Positions 23,572-35,780 are shown, counted from the first letter of the stretch. The stretch is 64,000 nucleotides of DNA from Cavia porcellus (GCF_034190915.1 NW_026947493.1:40852501-40916500), one strand, 5' to 3'. Translations and numbers: made by a program. The notes: generated by a model from the sequence alone, not told the origin.

Positions 23572-26500
23572 TACAGTAGGGAAACTAGTCAGTATTTATA
23601 CATGAGAGTTTGATTTATTTCACTTATGAGTATGGTCTCAAGCTGTGCCTATTTATTTGTAAATATCTCAATGTGATCAATCTTTATAGCTGAGTAGTAC
23701 TCCATTGTACAAAAATGTCACAACTTTTTTTATCCATTCCTCAGTTGATGGGCACTTTGTTTATTTCCAAGTTCTGGCTATTACAATTTGTGCAGCTATA
23801 AACATGGGTGCACACATATCACTGTGGTATGATGTTTTCAGTTCTTCTGGGAATATGCCTAGAAGCGGAATAGCTTGTGGTTTTCTCTTCTAATATATTG
23901 CAGAGATCTTTGGCTCTGTTTTAATTCCAGTACCATGTTGATACTACTATGGTTGCTTTGTAGTATAACTTCAAGTCAGGGATTGGGATGCCTCCTGCCT
24001 TGCATTTGCTGCTTAGAACTGTCTGTGCTATTCTAGATCTCTTCTTGCTCCAGATGAATGTTAGGAGGGATTTCTCTAGATCTATGAGGTATGTTGATGG
24101 TATTTTTATTGGGATTACATTGAATCTGTATGAGTTTTGGGAGAATGGCCATTTTCACAATATTTATTCTTCCTATCCATGAACAAGGGATGTCTTTCCA
24201 TTTTCTGAGATTGTACTGAATTTCTTTTTTCAGTGTATTATAATTTTCCCTGTATAGGTCTTTCACTTCTTTCATGAGATTAATTCCTAAATATTTCATT
24301 TTTTTGGTTGCAAGTGTGAAGGGTGTGGCTTCTCTTATTTTTCTCTCTGTGATTTTGTTATTAGTGTAAAGGAATGCTATTAATTTTTGAGTATTGATTT
24401 TGTATCCAGCTACATTACTGAATTTATTTATTATATCTAAGAGACTTTCAATGGAGTTTTGGGAGTCTTCTATGCAGAGTATGATGTCCTCTGAAAATAA
24501 TGATAATTTAACTTCTTCTTTTCCTACCTTTACCCCTTTTATTTCTCTCTCTTGTCTAATTGTTCTGGCTAGTATTTCCAGTACTATATTTAATAGGAGC
24601 AGTGAAAAGGGACATCCTTGACTTGTGCCTGATTTTAAAGTAAAGGCCTTCAATTTTTGGCCATTTAGTATGATGCTGGCTGTTAGTTTGTCATCGATGG
24701 CCTTTACTATATTGAGATAAAGACCATCTATTCCAATTTTCTGTAAGATTCTTATCATAAATGAATGTTGGACCTTATCAAAAGCTTTTTCTACATCTAT
24801 AGAAATGACCATGTGATTCTTACTTTTGGCTTTATTGATATGGTGGGTTGTATTTATTGATTTACATATGTTGAAACATCCCTGTATACCTTGGGATGAA
24901 TTCCACTTGGTCACGGTGTATAATCTTCTTGATGATTTGCTGCATCCTATTTGCCAATATTTTTTTGAGGATTTTTGCATCTCTTTTCTTTAGGGAGATT
25001 GGTCTATAGTTCTTTTTTAGTTGAGTCTTTCTCAGGTTTTGGTACTAGAGTAATATTTGCTTCCAAGAACGACTTAGGAAGGATTGTTTCCCTTTCAGTT
25101 TCATTGAGAGTTTGAGGAGTGTCAGCATTAAGTCTTCTTTGTACTTCTTGTAGAATTATGCAGTGAATTTGTCTAGGCCTGAGCTCTTCATTGCAGGTAA
25201 GGACTTAACTACATTTTCAATTTCACTAATAGAATTTGGGTTATTCATCAGTTTTACATCTTCTTGATCTAGCTTTGATTCTTCTATGTTTCTAGGAATC
25301 TATCTATATAACCTTTGAGAGTAGAGGTTTTCAAAATAGGTGTTTATGACCTTTTGTATTTCTACAGAGTATGTAGTGATTTCTCCTTTTTCATTTCTTA
25401 CTACATAATTTGAGCTTTTTATTCTCTTTTTTAATAAGGTTGGGGAGGGGCTTATCAGTTTTATTTATTCTTTCAACGAACCAACTATTTGATTCATTGA
25501 TTTTTCAAATTGTTTTCTTATTCTCTATTGCATTGATTTCTGCTCTGATATTTATAACTACCTTTCTTCTTTTGGCTTTGGGCTTGACTTGCTCTTCTTT
25601 TTCTAGATGTCTGAGGTGTAACATCAGGTTATTTATTTTTATTTGTTCTGTTTTCCTGATGTGGGAACTCAGTGCAATAAATTTTCCTCTGAGGATGGAT
25701 TTTATTGCATCCAACAGATTCCAGTAAGTTGTATTTGTATTTTCATTTGCTTGTAGGTATTGTATAATTTCTTCTTTAATTTCCCCTTTGACCGACTGAT
25801 TACTCAAGTATGTGTTATTCAGTTTCCATGTGTTTGTGGGATTTTTGCAGTATCTTTTATTATTAATTTCTAATTTCATGGCACTTTGATCTGATAACAT
25901 GCAAGGGATAATTTCAACTCTTTTACATTTATTTAAATATGTTCTGTGAGCTAATATATGATCTGTTTTACAAAATGACCCATGTATTGCTGAGAAGAAT
26001 GTGTATTCTGATGTTGTTGGATGGAACACTCTGTATATGTCTATCAAGTCTATCTGTTCACAGGTGCGATTCAGTTCTGTTATTTCTTTGTTGATTTTCT
26101 GTCTGGTTGATCTGTCCCTTGGTGTCAATGGTGCTTTTAAAATCTCCTGTTATAATTGTATTACTTATAATTTGTTTCTTCATTTCTGTTTATACTTGTT
26201 TTATACAACTGGGTGCTCTGCAATTTGGTGCATATATATTTAATATAGTTATCTCTTTCTCTTGAAGTTTTCCCCTAACCAGTAAGTAGTGTCCTTCTTT
26301 ATCTCTTCTGATTATTATTGGTTTAAAGTTCACATTGTCTGCAAACAGAATGGCTAATCCCACTTATTTTTGGTTCCTGTTGCATGAAGTATTGTTTTCC
26401 ATCCTTTTACTTTCAGTATGTGCGTATCCTTTTGGGTTACATGGGTTTCTTGTAGACAGCATGTGGTGGGATTTTGTTTCTTGATCCATTCTGCCAGTCT

Positions 26501-26577
26501 GTTTCTTTTAATTGGTGAATTGAGACCATTTACATTAATGGTTATAACTGTTATATGTTGGTTTATTGTTGTCATGT
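23572..26577 (-). pseudogene. L1-B ORF2, inactivated and internally deleted
   Basis: The first codons read M-T-T-I-N-Q-H-I-T-V (start at 26577). The endonuclease motif L-Q-E-T-H-V (26440s) and T-P-R-D-R-S-T-R-Q are visible. The longest open RT piece, 24033-24980, holds [14 protein letters not shown] and a degenerate catalytic box reading F-S-E-D instead of F-A-D-D. The adjoining 25505-26128 piece holds the endonuclease end and linker. Stops and frameshifts separate these pieces, and an 0.8-kb deletion at 23875 removes the C-terminal domain. Confidence 0.85.
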
Positions 26578-26624
26578 TATTGTTCTGCTGTTGCATCTTT
26601 ATCTTTCTGTTCTGTTCAATTGTT

Positions 26625-27625
26625 TCCTTTGCTTAGTGATTTTTTCCCGAGTGTATCTAAACTGTCTTCCAATATTCTTTGCATGGTTGGCTTGGTGATC
26701 ATGAAGTTCTTCAGCTGTTTGTGTCACAGAAGTATCTTATTTCACCATCGATTTTGAAGGACAGTTTTGCAGGGTACATCAATCTAGGTTGGAAATCATT
26801 TTCCTTTAGGAACTGAAATACTTCACACTCTTCTTGACTTTATTGTTTGTGCTGAGAAGTCTGCTGTGATTCTGATAGGTTTTCCTTTATAAGTGATGTG
26901 TCTGCTCTCTGACAGCTTTTAGTATTCTACTCCTTTTTTTTGGATTTCTGAGATGGTGATTATTATATGTCTGCATGTAGTTTTATTTTGGTTATGACTA
27001 TTTGGTGTTCTGTATGCTTCACTGATCCTGATGTCAGTTTCTGATCTCATGTTTGGTTAATTTTCAGCTATTGCTTTTGTAAGTAGCCTCTTGTCATCTT
27101 TTATGTTTTCCCCTTCTTTTTTCATTAGTCCCTGTCAATCTTATGTTTTCTTTGCGTCATCTTGCAGTTGTTAAATTGTTATTTCCTGATTTCTTGTTAT
27201 TTTTAAAATATCTTTCTTTTCTTGTTCACTAGCTGCAATCTTGTCTTCGAGGTCTGAAACTCTATCTTCACTTTCACTGAGACAGTTTTTGCAGCTTTCA
27301 ATGGAATTTTTGATTTCCTGTATATCTCTTTGCGTCTGCTTTATGTATTCTGTTTGTTTCTTATATTGCTAATTCAGGGATTCTTTCTTTTTGTTTAGTT
27401 TCTCCAATTTTTTAACTGTGTCTTTTTTAGATATGTTCAGCATGTCCTTCATTTCTTTTATCATTTCTTCTTTTACCTGGGAGATTATTTCTCATTTGAA
27501 TTCCTTTAAAGCTTCCTGGAGTTGCTTCTTTATTTCAGTTGCTATTATGTCCAGTATTTCAAGTGTATGGCATATATTTTCTTCTATGTATGTCGCTCCT
27601 AAGGTTTTCTTGGGATAGACTGGAG
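26625..27625 (-). pseudogene. L1-B ORF1, inactivated
   Basis: The minus strand repeats the L1-A ORF1 sequence, with the coiled-coil part at about 27620-27200 and the RRM and C-terminal part at about 27150-26640. No frame stays open through it. A minus-strand start near 27590 matches the L1-A start. Confidence 0.75.
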
Positions 27626-27792
27626 GTTTGAGATTGTAATTTCATCTTTCATTTTGTCATTTTCCTATATCTGTGTTCCAAGTATTATTCTAAGGCTTCC
27701 CCAGGGTCTCTTTGAAATCAGCTCCTGGAACTCTAGCCATCTGGTCCTTGGATTGATAGAGTGTCACTGGGGGTGGGGCAGGCCAGCTCAAG

Positions 27793-28080
27793 CCCAGCCT
27801 CTAGAACTGATGGTGCCCACTTGCTTGCTTAGAATTCCAGAGTCTGCCAAGCATGGCGGGGAGTGGGGAGGCCGTTGCAGGCCTGCTCAGGACCTGCCGC
27901 ACTGGTCCAAGGCACCTGGAAGCTGCGATATTCCCTACTGGGGCGATCAAGGGTCCCGAACTAGCTGGACTCGGGGGATAGTGCGTGAGGCACTTATACC
28001 AGGCCGCCCAGCCTCTGCAACCCATGGTGCCGCCTGCTTGCTTAGAACTCCAGAGTCCGCCAAGCACATCAGAGAGCAGG
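27793..28080 (-). promoter_or_regulatory. L1-B 5' UTR monomers, period 214 bp
   Basis: The plus strand shows CCCAGCCTCT followed by 'tggtgcc', 'cttgcttagaa.tccagagtc.gccaagca' at 27793 and again at 28007, a spacing of 214 bp. The second copy breaks off near 28080 at the end of the element. The unit is richer in GC and CpG than the surroundings. Confidence 0.8.
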
Positions 28081-28480
28081 CTCATTATGTATTTCAAGAA
28101 AGAAGACCAAGGAATGTGAGCATACTTGGATAGACTTTGTCATAAGATAACGTCTGTCTCTGGGTCTCATTCAGATTCCAAAGGAAATCATTCACAAGCT
28201 AATATCTGTCTTCTGGTTCCATTCATCTCCCCTAAAATTATTTACTCCTCTTTAACATTACCTACTTCCCCTAGTTCCCTCTCTTTTTGTATAAGAATAT
28301 CTAAGTATCTAACCATTTGAACCTCACTGGGTTATTACATAATCACTCTCTTGAGGTCTTTCTCATGCATAATAAATAAATATAAATGCCTTTTCTTATG
28401 TTTTTGTATTGTCAGATTGTTTCAAAAGACTCAATAATTATATTTTTAGAAAGAAACATTAAATGTCTCTATAGTTTATT
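28081..28480 (+). other. Possible LTR remnant; no gene
   Basis: A 'tttttgtataag...cactgggtta...cataataaataaataaa' order with AATAAA near 28372 could be the R/U5 part of an old LTR. I find no partner, TG/CA ends or target duplication. No coding signal. Confidence 0.2.
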
Positions 28481-28484
28481 TCAT

Positions 28485-28620
28485 AAGGTGTTGTATTGAA
28501 CACATTGCATACGCCAGTGGAAAGGTCTTAGGTACTAGAGATGCAAAGTGGAACAAGGGCCCATATTTACTCCAAAAGATTCATGATCCTACCTAGGATA
28601 CACAGTGTTTGGATAGCTTT
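28485..28620 (+). repeat. Possible MIR/L2-class ancient repeat
   Basis: 'tacgccagtggaaaggtcttaggtactagagatgcaaagtgg' in order resembles the 'tgccaggcactgtgctaggtgctggggatacaaagatg' segment of old mammalian repeats. The rest, to 28809, shows nothing recognised. Confidence 0.4.
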
Positions 28621-28809
28621 CTCTTTAGGGAATCAACTATGTGTGGGGAAGAGTAGGGAGTATAATAGAAGGTCTGGCCATGTTTAACATATATATGGTG
28701 ATCAAGAACACGACATAGAATCTGATTCTGAAAGTAGAAATTCCAATCCTAGGTCAAATGTGCTTTGCTATGATGCCTAATGGCACTACACTTATAAAAT
28801 TTGGACACT

Positions 28810-30117
28810 GAATTTTTTTTTATTTTAAAGAGATTGAGACAAAAGAGGACAGAACAAAGCAGATCAGAATAGAGCAATGTAAGCAACACAGTACATCACA
28901 ACAAGACAATCCAATATTAACAGTAGCTATCATAATGTCTCTTTCTTTGAAATAGTTGAGCATACATTCACATACAATAGTATCAAACGTAACAAAATAG
29001 TATAAAGCCATTCAAGAGAATGAAAGTATTACAGGGCATTCAGAACCAAATAACAGAAAATGAACAATGGCTACTATATTATCTCTTTTTTCCATAAAAA
29101 TTTGCTTATACTATCACACATATTAAAATCCAATAAGATACAACATGATAGAACCAAAGGAAATAGAAGAACAAAAGCATGGTAGTACTTCAAGATGATA
29201 TTAAATCAGCAATGGCTATCATAATGTTTTGTTTTATTCAAAATAGCTGTTCATATTATGACAATAATAAAATCAAACAAAACAAAATAAAACTATTTCA
29301 ACTAATGATTGAAAACATTATAAGGCTTCAAACCAAATAATGGGAATCATGATTACCATAAAATCTTATGGACTCTTACCATTTCTTGCACTAGGGAGAC
29401 TATTTGGTGTTTATACATGTAGTTTGATTTATTTTGCTTATGAGTATGGTCTCAAGTTGTGTCCATTTATTTATAAATATCTCAATGTGTTCATTATTTA
29501 GAGCTGAGGAGTACTCCATTGTACAAAAATATCACAAGTTTTTCATCCATTCCTCAGTTGATGGAAACTTAGGTTCTTTACAAGATCTGACTATTACAAG
29601 ATCTGACTATTACTATAAACATGGGTGCATATATATCACCATGTTATCACGTTTGAAGTTCTGGGAATATTCCCAGAAGTAGAATAGCTGGGTCAAATGG
29701 GACTTCCGATCTCAGTTTTTTGAGAAATCTCCAGACTGACCTCTTCGGAGTGGCTGCACCAGTTTACACTCCCACCAACAGTGCAGGAGAGTTCCTATTT
29801 CCCCATAGCCTCTCCAGCATATGTTCTTGGTAGTTTTCTTGATCCTGGCCATTCTTTCAGGAGTGAGATGGAATCTCAGTGTGGTTTCAATTTACATTTC
29901 TCTGAGTAATGGTGATGAGCATTTGTTCATGTATTTATTTGCCAGTTGTACTTCTGCTAAGAACTGTGTATTCATCTCATATGCCCATTTTTGGATTGGG
30001 GTTTTGAATTTCAGGGGTCTGATCTTTTTAATTCTTTATATGTTTGAGACAGAAATCTTTTGTCTGAGGGACAGTTCGCTAAGATTTTTTTTTTTACCAG
30101 TTTGTGGGTTTTTTTCA
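28810..30117 (-). pseudogene. L1-C 3' segment: ORF2 C-terminus and 3' UTR
   Basis: Minus-strand sequence from the 'aaacccacaaactgg' segment through the Cys-motif region to the ORF2 stop near 29400, then about 590 bp of 3' UTR. It contains a 16-bp tandem duplication AAGATCTGACTATTAC at 29582-29613 that L1-A, B, E and I lack. Confidence 0.85.
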
Positions 30118-31870
30118 GAAGAATGGGCAGATTCCTAGAAACATATGATGTACCAAAGCTTGGTCAAGAAGATGTAAAACTGCTAAATAACCCAATTTTT
30201 ATTAATGAAATTGAAAATGTAATTAAGTCCAGGCCCAGGCAGATTCACTGTGGAATTCTACAAGAAATACAAGGAAGACTTAATGCTGACACTCCCCAAA
30301 CTCTTCAATGAAATTGAAAGGGAAGCAATTCTTTCTAAGTCATTCCTGGAAGCAAATATTACTCTGGTACCAAAACCTGAGAAAGATACAACCAAAAAAG
30401 AGAATTACAGTCCAATCTCCCTCATGAATGTAGATACAAAAATCCTCAATAAAATATTGGCAAACAGGTTGCAGCAAATCAAGATTATACATCACAAGCA
30501 AGTGGGATTCATCCCAGTTGGCATAAAGGGATGTTTCAACATGCATAAATAAATAAATGTAATCCACCATATCAATAAAGCCAAAAATAAGAATCATGTG
30601 ATCATTTCTATAGATGCAGAAAAAGCTTTTGATATGGCCCAACACTCATTCATGATAAGAACCTTACAGAAAATTGGAATTGATGGTCTTTACCTCAATA
30701 TGATAAAGGCCACCTATGACAAACCAACAGCCAGAATCATATTAAATGGCCAAAAACTTAAAGCTTTTACCTTAAAATCAAGCACAAGATGAGGCTGTCC
30801 CTTATCACTGCACCTATTTAATATAGTACTGGAAATACTAGCCAGAGCAATTAGACAAGAGAGAGAAGTAAAAGGAATAAAGATAGGAAAAAAGGAAGTT
30901 GAATTATCGTTATTTGCAGGCAACATGATACCCTACATAAGACCCCCAAAACTCTATTGAAAGACTCCTAGATATAATAAATAAATTCAGCAGTGTAGTG
31001 AAATAAAAAGTCAAAAATCAATAGCATTCCTATTCACTAACAACACAATCACTGAGAGAGAAATAAGAGAAGCCACACACTTCACACTAGCATCCAAAAA
31101 ATGAAACACTTGGGAATTAATCTCAGGAAAGAAGTAAAAGATCTATACAGGGAAAATTCTAATGCCCTGAAAAGAGAAATCAAAGATGGTCTCAGAAAAA
31201 TGGAAAGACAGCCCTTGTTCATGTATATGAAGAATAAATATTGTGAAAATGGCGATTGTCCCAAAACTGTTATACAGATTCAATGCAATCCCAATGAAAA
31301 TACCATCAACATACCTCATAGATCTCAAGAAATCACACCTAAAATTCATCTGGAACCAGAAGAGACCTAGAATAGCAAGGGCAATTCTAAGCCCCCAACG
31401 CAAGCAGGAGGCATCACCATCCCTGACTTGAAGTTATCCTACAAAGCAACTGTAATAAAATCAACATGGTACTGGAATAAAAACAGGTCTGAAGACCAAT
31501 GGAATAGATTAGAACAACTACAAACACACTCAACCACCTTATCTTTGATAAAGGAGCCAAATATGTTCACAGGAAGAATGACAGTCTCTTTAATAAATGG
31601 TGCTGGAAAAACTGGCTCTCCATATGCTGAAAACTAAAACTAGGCCCATGCCTATCACCATATCCTAAACTAAAAATCTAAATCAATCAAAGATCTGAAT
31701 ATTAAAACAGAAACACTAAATCTGTTGGAAGACAAATTGGGTAAAAACTTTGAAGACATAGTGGTAGGTAGAGAATTCAAACTGTGCGGGAAATACTTTC
31801 CAGAATCAATAACTGGGATCACGTCTTATTAAAAAGTTTCTGCATATTAAAAGAAATCTCCAGCATAGTG
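30118..31870 (+). pseudogene. L1-C inverted ORF2 segment (RT and thumb), inactivated
   Basis: Open pieces at 30250-30552, 30598-30792, 31101-31370 and 31428-31637 carry RT-region sequence ([21 protein letters not shown]). The catalytic box reads F-A-G-N (30919-30930), so both Asp are lost. It is separated from its own 3' half by the inversion. Confidence 0.85.
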
Positions 31871-32103
31871 ACAAGATCAAAATCTTAAAAGCTTTTCGGG
31901 GTGAAAAGGATGAAACCACAACACACCTTGTGGATATCCAAAAGATCATTGGTACCTACTTTGAAAACATTTTTTCTAATAAAATGGAAAATGCAAGCAA
32001 GATGGACTGATTCCTAGGTACACAAGAATAACCAAAGCTAAATCAAGGAGACATACAAACACTAAGTAACCCAATATCAATCAAGGAAATAGGAAATGCA
32101 GTT

Positions 32104-32235
32104 AAAAATCTACCAAAAGGGGCTGGGGATTTAGCTCAGCGGCGTAAGCACCTGCCTTGCAAGTGTGCAGTTGTGAGTTTGATCCCTGGTACCAATAAAA
32201 AAATGAGAAAGACAAAAAAAAAATCTACCAAAAAA
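32104..32235 (+). mobile_element. ID SINE in L1-D with a perfect target duplication
   Basis: The body starts at 32119 (GGGGCTGGGGATTTAGCTCA) and ends GGTACCAATAAAAAAATGAG plus an A-rich tail. AAATCTACCAAAA occurs before (32106-32118) and after (32221-32233). Both Pol III boxes are readable. It has the same orientation as its host L1. Confidence 0.93.
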
Positions 32236-34284
32236 GAAAAGCCAAGGCCCTGACTCACTGTTGAATTCTACAAGAAATTTAGAAAATAACTAACACCACG
32301 TCTTTAAATAAAATTGAAAAGGAAGAAATAGTCACAAATTCATTCTTGGAAGCAAACATTACTCTGAAGCAAAACTGGAAAAGGACCCAACAAAAGAATT
32401 ATAGGCCAATTTCCACAATGAACATAGATGCAAAAATCCTCAATAAGATACTAAGGAACAGAATGAAGGAAACAATTTATACACTGTGACCAAGTGAGAT
32501 TCATCCCAGGGATACAGAGATGGTTCAACATACACAAATCAATAAATATACTACATCATATTGACACAGACAAGGAGAAATATCACATAATCAACTCAAA
32601 ATACACAGAAAATGTTTTTGATAAACTCTTAACACTCATTCATATTAAAAAAATAAACCTACAGAAAACAAATATATGGTCTTTATCCAATCTGATAAAA
32701 GCCATCTATGATAAAACAACAGCCAACATCATACAAAAGAGACAAAAACTGAAAGCTTTTTCTCTAAGATCAGGAACAAGAGAAGGATGTCCACTGTCTC
32801 CACTCTTACTCAACACAGTTATGGAAACTTTACCCAGAGCAGTTAGACAAAAGAAGCAAAACAATAAATATAATGGAAATGGTCATACTTTCAAATAAAA
32901 TAAAACAATAAATATAGGAATGGAGGAAGTTAAGTTATTCTTATCTGTATATCACATAGTACTCTACATTAAATACTCCCAAAACTCCAATAAAACTGGT
33001 AAATTTAATGAACAAATTCAGTATCAGAGCCAGATAAAAAGTCAACACACAAAAATTAAGGCCTCCCTGTACATGAGTAATAATTTCATTGAGAAACTAG
33101 AGAAAAAAATATCTTTCAAAATAGCATCTAAAAAATGAAATATCTAGGAATCAATCTAATGAAGTATATGAAAGATCTCCACATTGAAAACTACAGTACT
33201 CTGAAAAAGTAGATTAAAGAAGTTATTAGAAATTAGAAAGACATCCCTTCCTCTTGGGTAGGAAAAACCAATATAGTGGAAATGGCCATACATGCAAAAA
33301 TGTTACACATATTTAATGAATTCCAATCAAAATTCCAATAGCATATCTCACAGAATTAGAGAAAACAATCCTAAAATTCATCTGGAACCTCAAGAGACCA
33401 AGAATAGTACAGGCAATACTTGGCATTAAAGGCATCATGATCCGGGACATGAAATTATACTATAAACCTATTGTAATAAAAATGGCATGCTGCAGGAAAA
33501 AAAAGAGCCTCAAAGATCAATGAACTAGACTAGAAGATGCAGAAGCAACTCCAGATATATTAAGCCACCCTACCTGTCACAAAGTTGCTAAGGACATTCA
33601 TTGGAAGAAAGCCTCTTTAATAAATGGTGCTGAAAAAACTGGTTCTGCACATGCCAAAGATTATAATTGGGCCCCTATCTTTCATCATGTACTAAATTAA
33701 AATTGGAATGAGTCAGACATCTAACTATTAAAACAGAAACATTATGCATGTTGGAGATAGAATAGGTAAAACTCTTGAAAGGTATTGGTGTAGGCAGACT
33801 TTATGAATAAAATTCTGATTGCATAGGAACTAACACAAAGAATTGACAGTTGGGATCACCTCTCATTAAAGAACTTTTTCACAGCAAGAGAAATCACAAA
33901 AAAGTAAAAACACAACTCACTATGTGGGGAATGACATTCATCAGCTGTTCTTCAGACAAAGGATTACTATCAAGAATGTGTAAATAACTCAAAAAGTCAG
34001 ACCTCCCAAATTTAAAGACCCAACCCAAAAATCTGGGCATCTGAGATGAATATATACTTCTCAAATGTAGAAATACAAATGGAAAAGAAATATGTGGAAA
34101 AATATTCTACATTACTGATCATTTGAGAGATGTAAATTGAAACAACACAGATTCCCTCTCATCACAGAAAGAACGGTTACCAAGAAATCAATGAATATTG
34201 GAGTGACTATGATGAATCCTTCTCCACTGTTGGTAGGAATGCAGTCTGGTGTGACCTCTGTGGTAATCAGTATAAAGATTCTTC

Positions 34285-34392
34285 AAAAATTAGGATTTGG
34301 GCTGGGGATTTAGCTCAGTGGCATAAGCGCCTGCCTTGCAAGCACACAGTCCTGAGTTCGGTCCCTGGTACCGATAAAAAAAAATTAGGATT
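34285..34392 (+). mobile_element. ID SINE in L1-D with a perfect target duplication
   Basis: The body is about 34299-34380, with TAGCTCAGTGG and GAGTTCGGTCCC boxes and a GGTACCGATAAAAA end. AAAAATTAGGATT flanks it on both sides (34285-34297 and 34380-34392). Confidence 0.93.
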
Positions 34393-34589
34393 GGAGGTTC
34401 CCTTTGATCCAGCTATTTCCCCTTTGCCTGTCTTCCTAGAAGAATTAAAAATTTTGTACCACAGTAATATATGAGCATCCACATTTATAGCAGCACAATT
34501 TGTAATAGCTAGACCTTGGAAACAACCTAACCTATCAACTGAAGAATGGATACAAAAGATGTGGTATTTCTATACAATGGATAACTATT

Positions 34590-35780
34590 TCCAAATCTGG
34601 GAACCATCTCTAAGGGACCCATAGGGACCAGGAGTCTGCTCCCAGCAACCTGCAGTCATCCAGGAATGCTTGTTGAGGTCATGGGGACTGGAAGTGTCCC
34701 CCCAGTGACCTAGCTACACGTGGAAACCATCTCTACAGCCCTATGGGGTTCACAAGTCTGAACCCCATAATCCAGGGTCAGTGAGCAACCCTCAGTGAGG
34801 CCCACAGGGAGTAAGGGCCCATACCCAAGTACTTACCCACATCTTGGATCCATCTCTGAGGCCCATAGGGATGGATAGTCTCTTCCCAGTGGCCCTTAGT
34901 CATCTGACAACCCTTGGAGAGGCTAATGAGGACTGCCCACTGAGACCTGCTCACACCTGGGAATCAACTCTGAGGCCAGTGGGTACTGGGACTTCACAGC
35001 CAATGACTTGAAGCCATCCAGTAATCTTTGATAAGGCCCACAGTGACTGGGAATATGACCTCAGTTACCTGCCCACATATGGGAACCATCTCTGAGGCCC
35101 ACAGGTTTTGGGATTCCACCCTTAGTGACATCCTTGCATCCAAGAATCATCAATGAGTTTTGTGGGGACCAAGACACCCAGATGACCCACAGTCATCCAG
35201 GAACCCTCAGTGAGGTTTGCAGGAACTGTAATTCCATCTCCAGGGACCCACCCACACATTGGAACCATCTCTTAGGACCATGGGGACCAGGAATGCATAC
35301 ATAGTGATCCGAAGTCATCTGAGAACCCTCAATGAGGCTTGCAGAGACTGGAAGTATGCCTCTAGTGATCTGTCCACAACTAGAACCATCATAAGGCTTA
35401 TAGGGACCAGTAGTTCACACCCAGTACCAACAGTCATCCAGGAACCCACAATGAGGCCTATGGATACTCAGAATCTACCCCCAGTGACCCCTTTCCCACA
35501 TCAGGGAGCCATCTCTGAGGCCCAATGGGGATGAGAAGTCTTCATCCAGCAATCCATAGTCATTCAGGAACCTTCAGTGAAAATTACAGGGACCAAGACG
35601 CTACATCCAGTGACCCATCTATACCCAGGAAATATAGGTAAGGCTCACAGGGACAGTGAAGCTGCACTCAGCAACTTACTCATACCCAGTAACCATCTGT
35701 GAAGCCCACAGAGACCAGGAGTCTGTGCCTGGTGACCTGCAGCCATAGGCAACCCTCAGTGAGACCTGCTGCTGGATGGG
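34590..35780 (+). promoter_or_regulatory. L1-E 5' monomer array: dimeric unit of about 122 bp
   Basis: Two alternating half-units of about 60 bp are seen. One reads 'gggaccaggagtc...cagtgacctgcagtcatccaggaaccctcagtgagg' and the other 'cccacagggactgg...cagtgacc.gcccacacctgggaaccatctctgagg' (joined from scattered conserved words). The ACCATCTCT word falls at 34603, 34726, 34848, 34963, 35085, 35264, 35385, 35508 and 35692. Most gaps are 115-123 bp, and two gaps near 180 bp reflect an extra or missing half-unit. A promoter role is inferred from mouse and rat L1 monomers. Confidence 0.85.

Larger units (their letters stand above)
22165..28080 (-). mobile_element. L1-B: near full-length LINE-1 in inverted orientation to L1-A
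   Basis: Read on the minus strand it has 1.3 5' monomers (28080-27793 and on), ORF1, ORF2 and the same long 3' UTR as L1-A, ending near 22165. It differs from A by an internal deletion of about 0.8 kb at 23875, where sequence matching L1-A 16715 is joined to that matching 15925. This removes most of the ORF2 C-terminal domain with its Cys motif. An AATA tandem (22975-23000) lies in the 3' UTR. Both frames are broken. Confidence 0.9.
28810..31870 (-). mobile_element. L1-C: 5'-truncated L1 with 5' inversion (twin-priming structure)
   Basis: The left part (28810-30117) is the 3' UTR and ORF2 C-terminus on the minus strand. The right part (30118-31870) is upstream ORF2 sequence on the plus strand. 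In L1-A coordinates the right part covers about 14505-16288 and the left part about 16290-17700, so the two are contiguous in the source element and meet at the inversion point. This is the known product of twin priming. The A-rich end is at 28810. I could not find a target duplication. Confidence 0.88.
31875..34588 (+). mobile_element. L1-D, left part: older L1 (ORF2) interrupted by L1-E
   Basis: The sequence begins within ORF2 upstream of the RT ('gtggatatccaaaagatcattggtacc') and runs through RT (open piece 32494-32898 with R-S-G-T-R-E-G-C-P-L-S-P) and the C-terminal region to '...tatacaatggataactatt', where L1-E is inserted. It continues at 41371. The box matching F-A-D-D is destroyed (around 32944). 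It is more diverged from L1-A than L1-A is from B, C and I. Two ID SINEs lie in this part. Confidence 0.85.

Noticed and set aside
24033..24980. The 315-codon minus-strand frame as a host gene
   Set aside because: It is L1-B ORF2 reverse transcriptase sequence (F-D-K-V-Q-H, T-S-Q-G-C-P), cut at both ends by stops.
34590..35780. A satellite or CRISPR-like array
   Set aside because: The units are diverged, lack unique spacers, and run directly into L1 ORF1. An L1 5' monomer array explains them.
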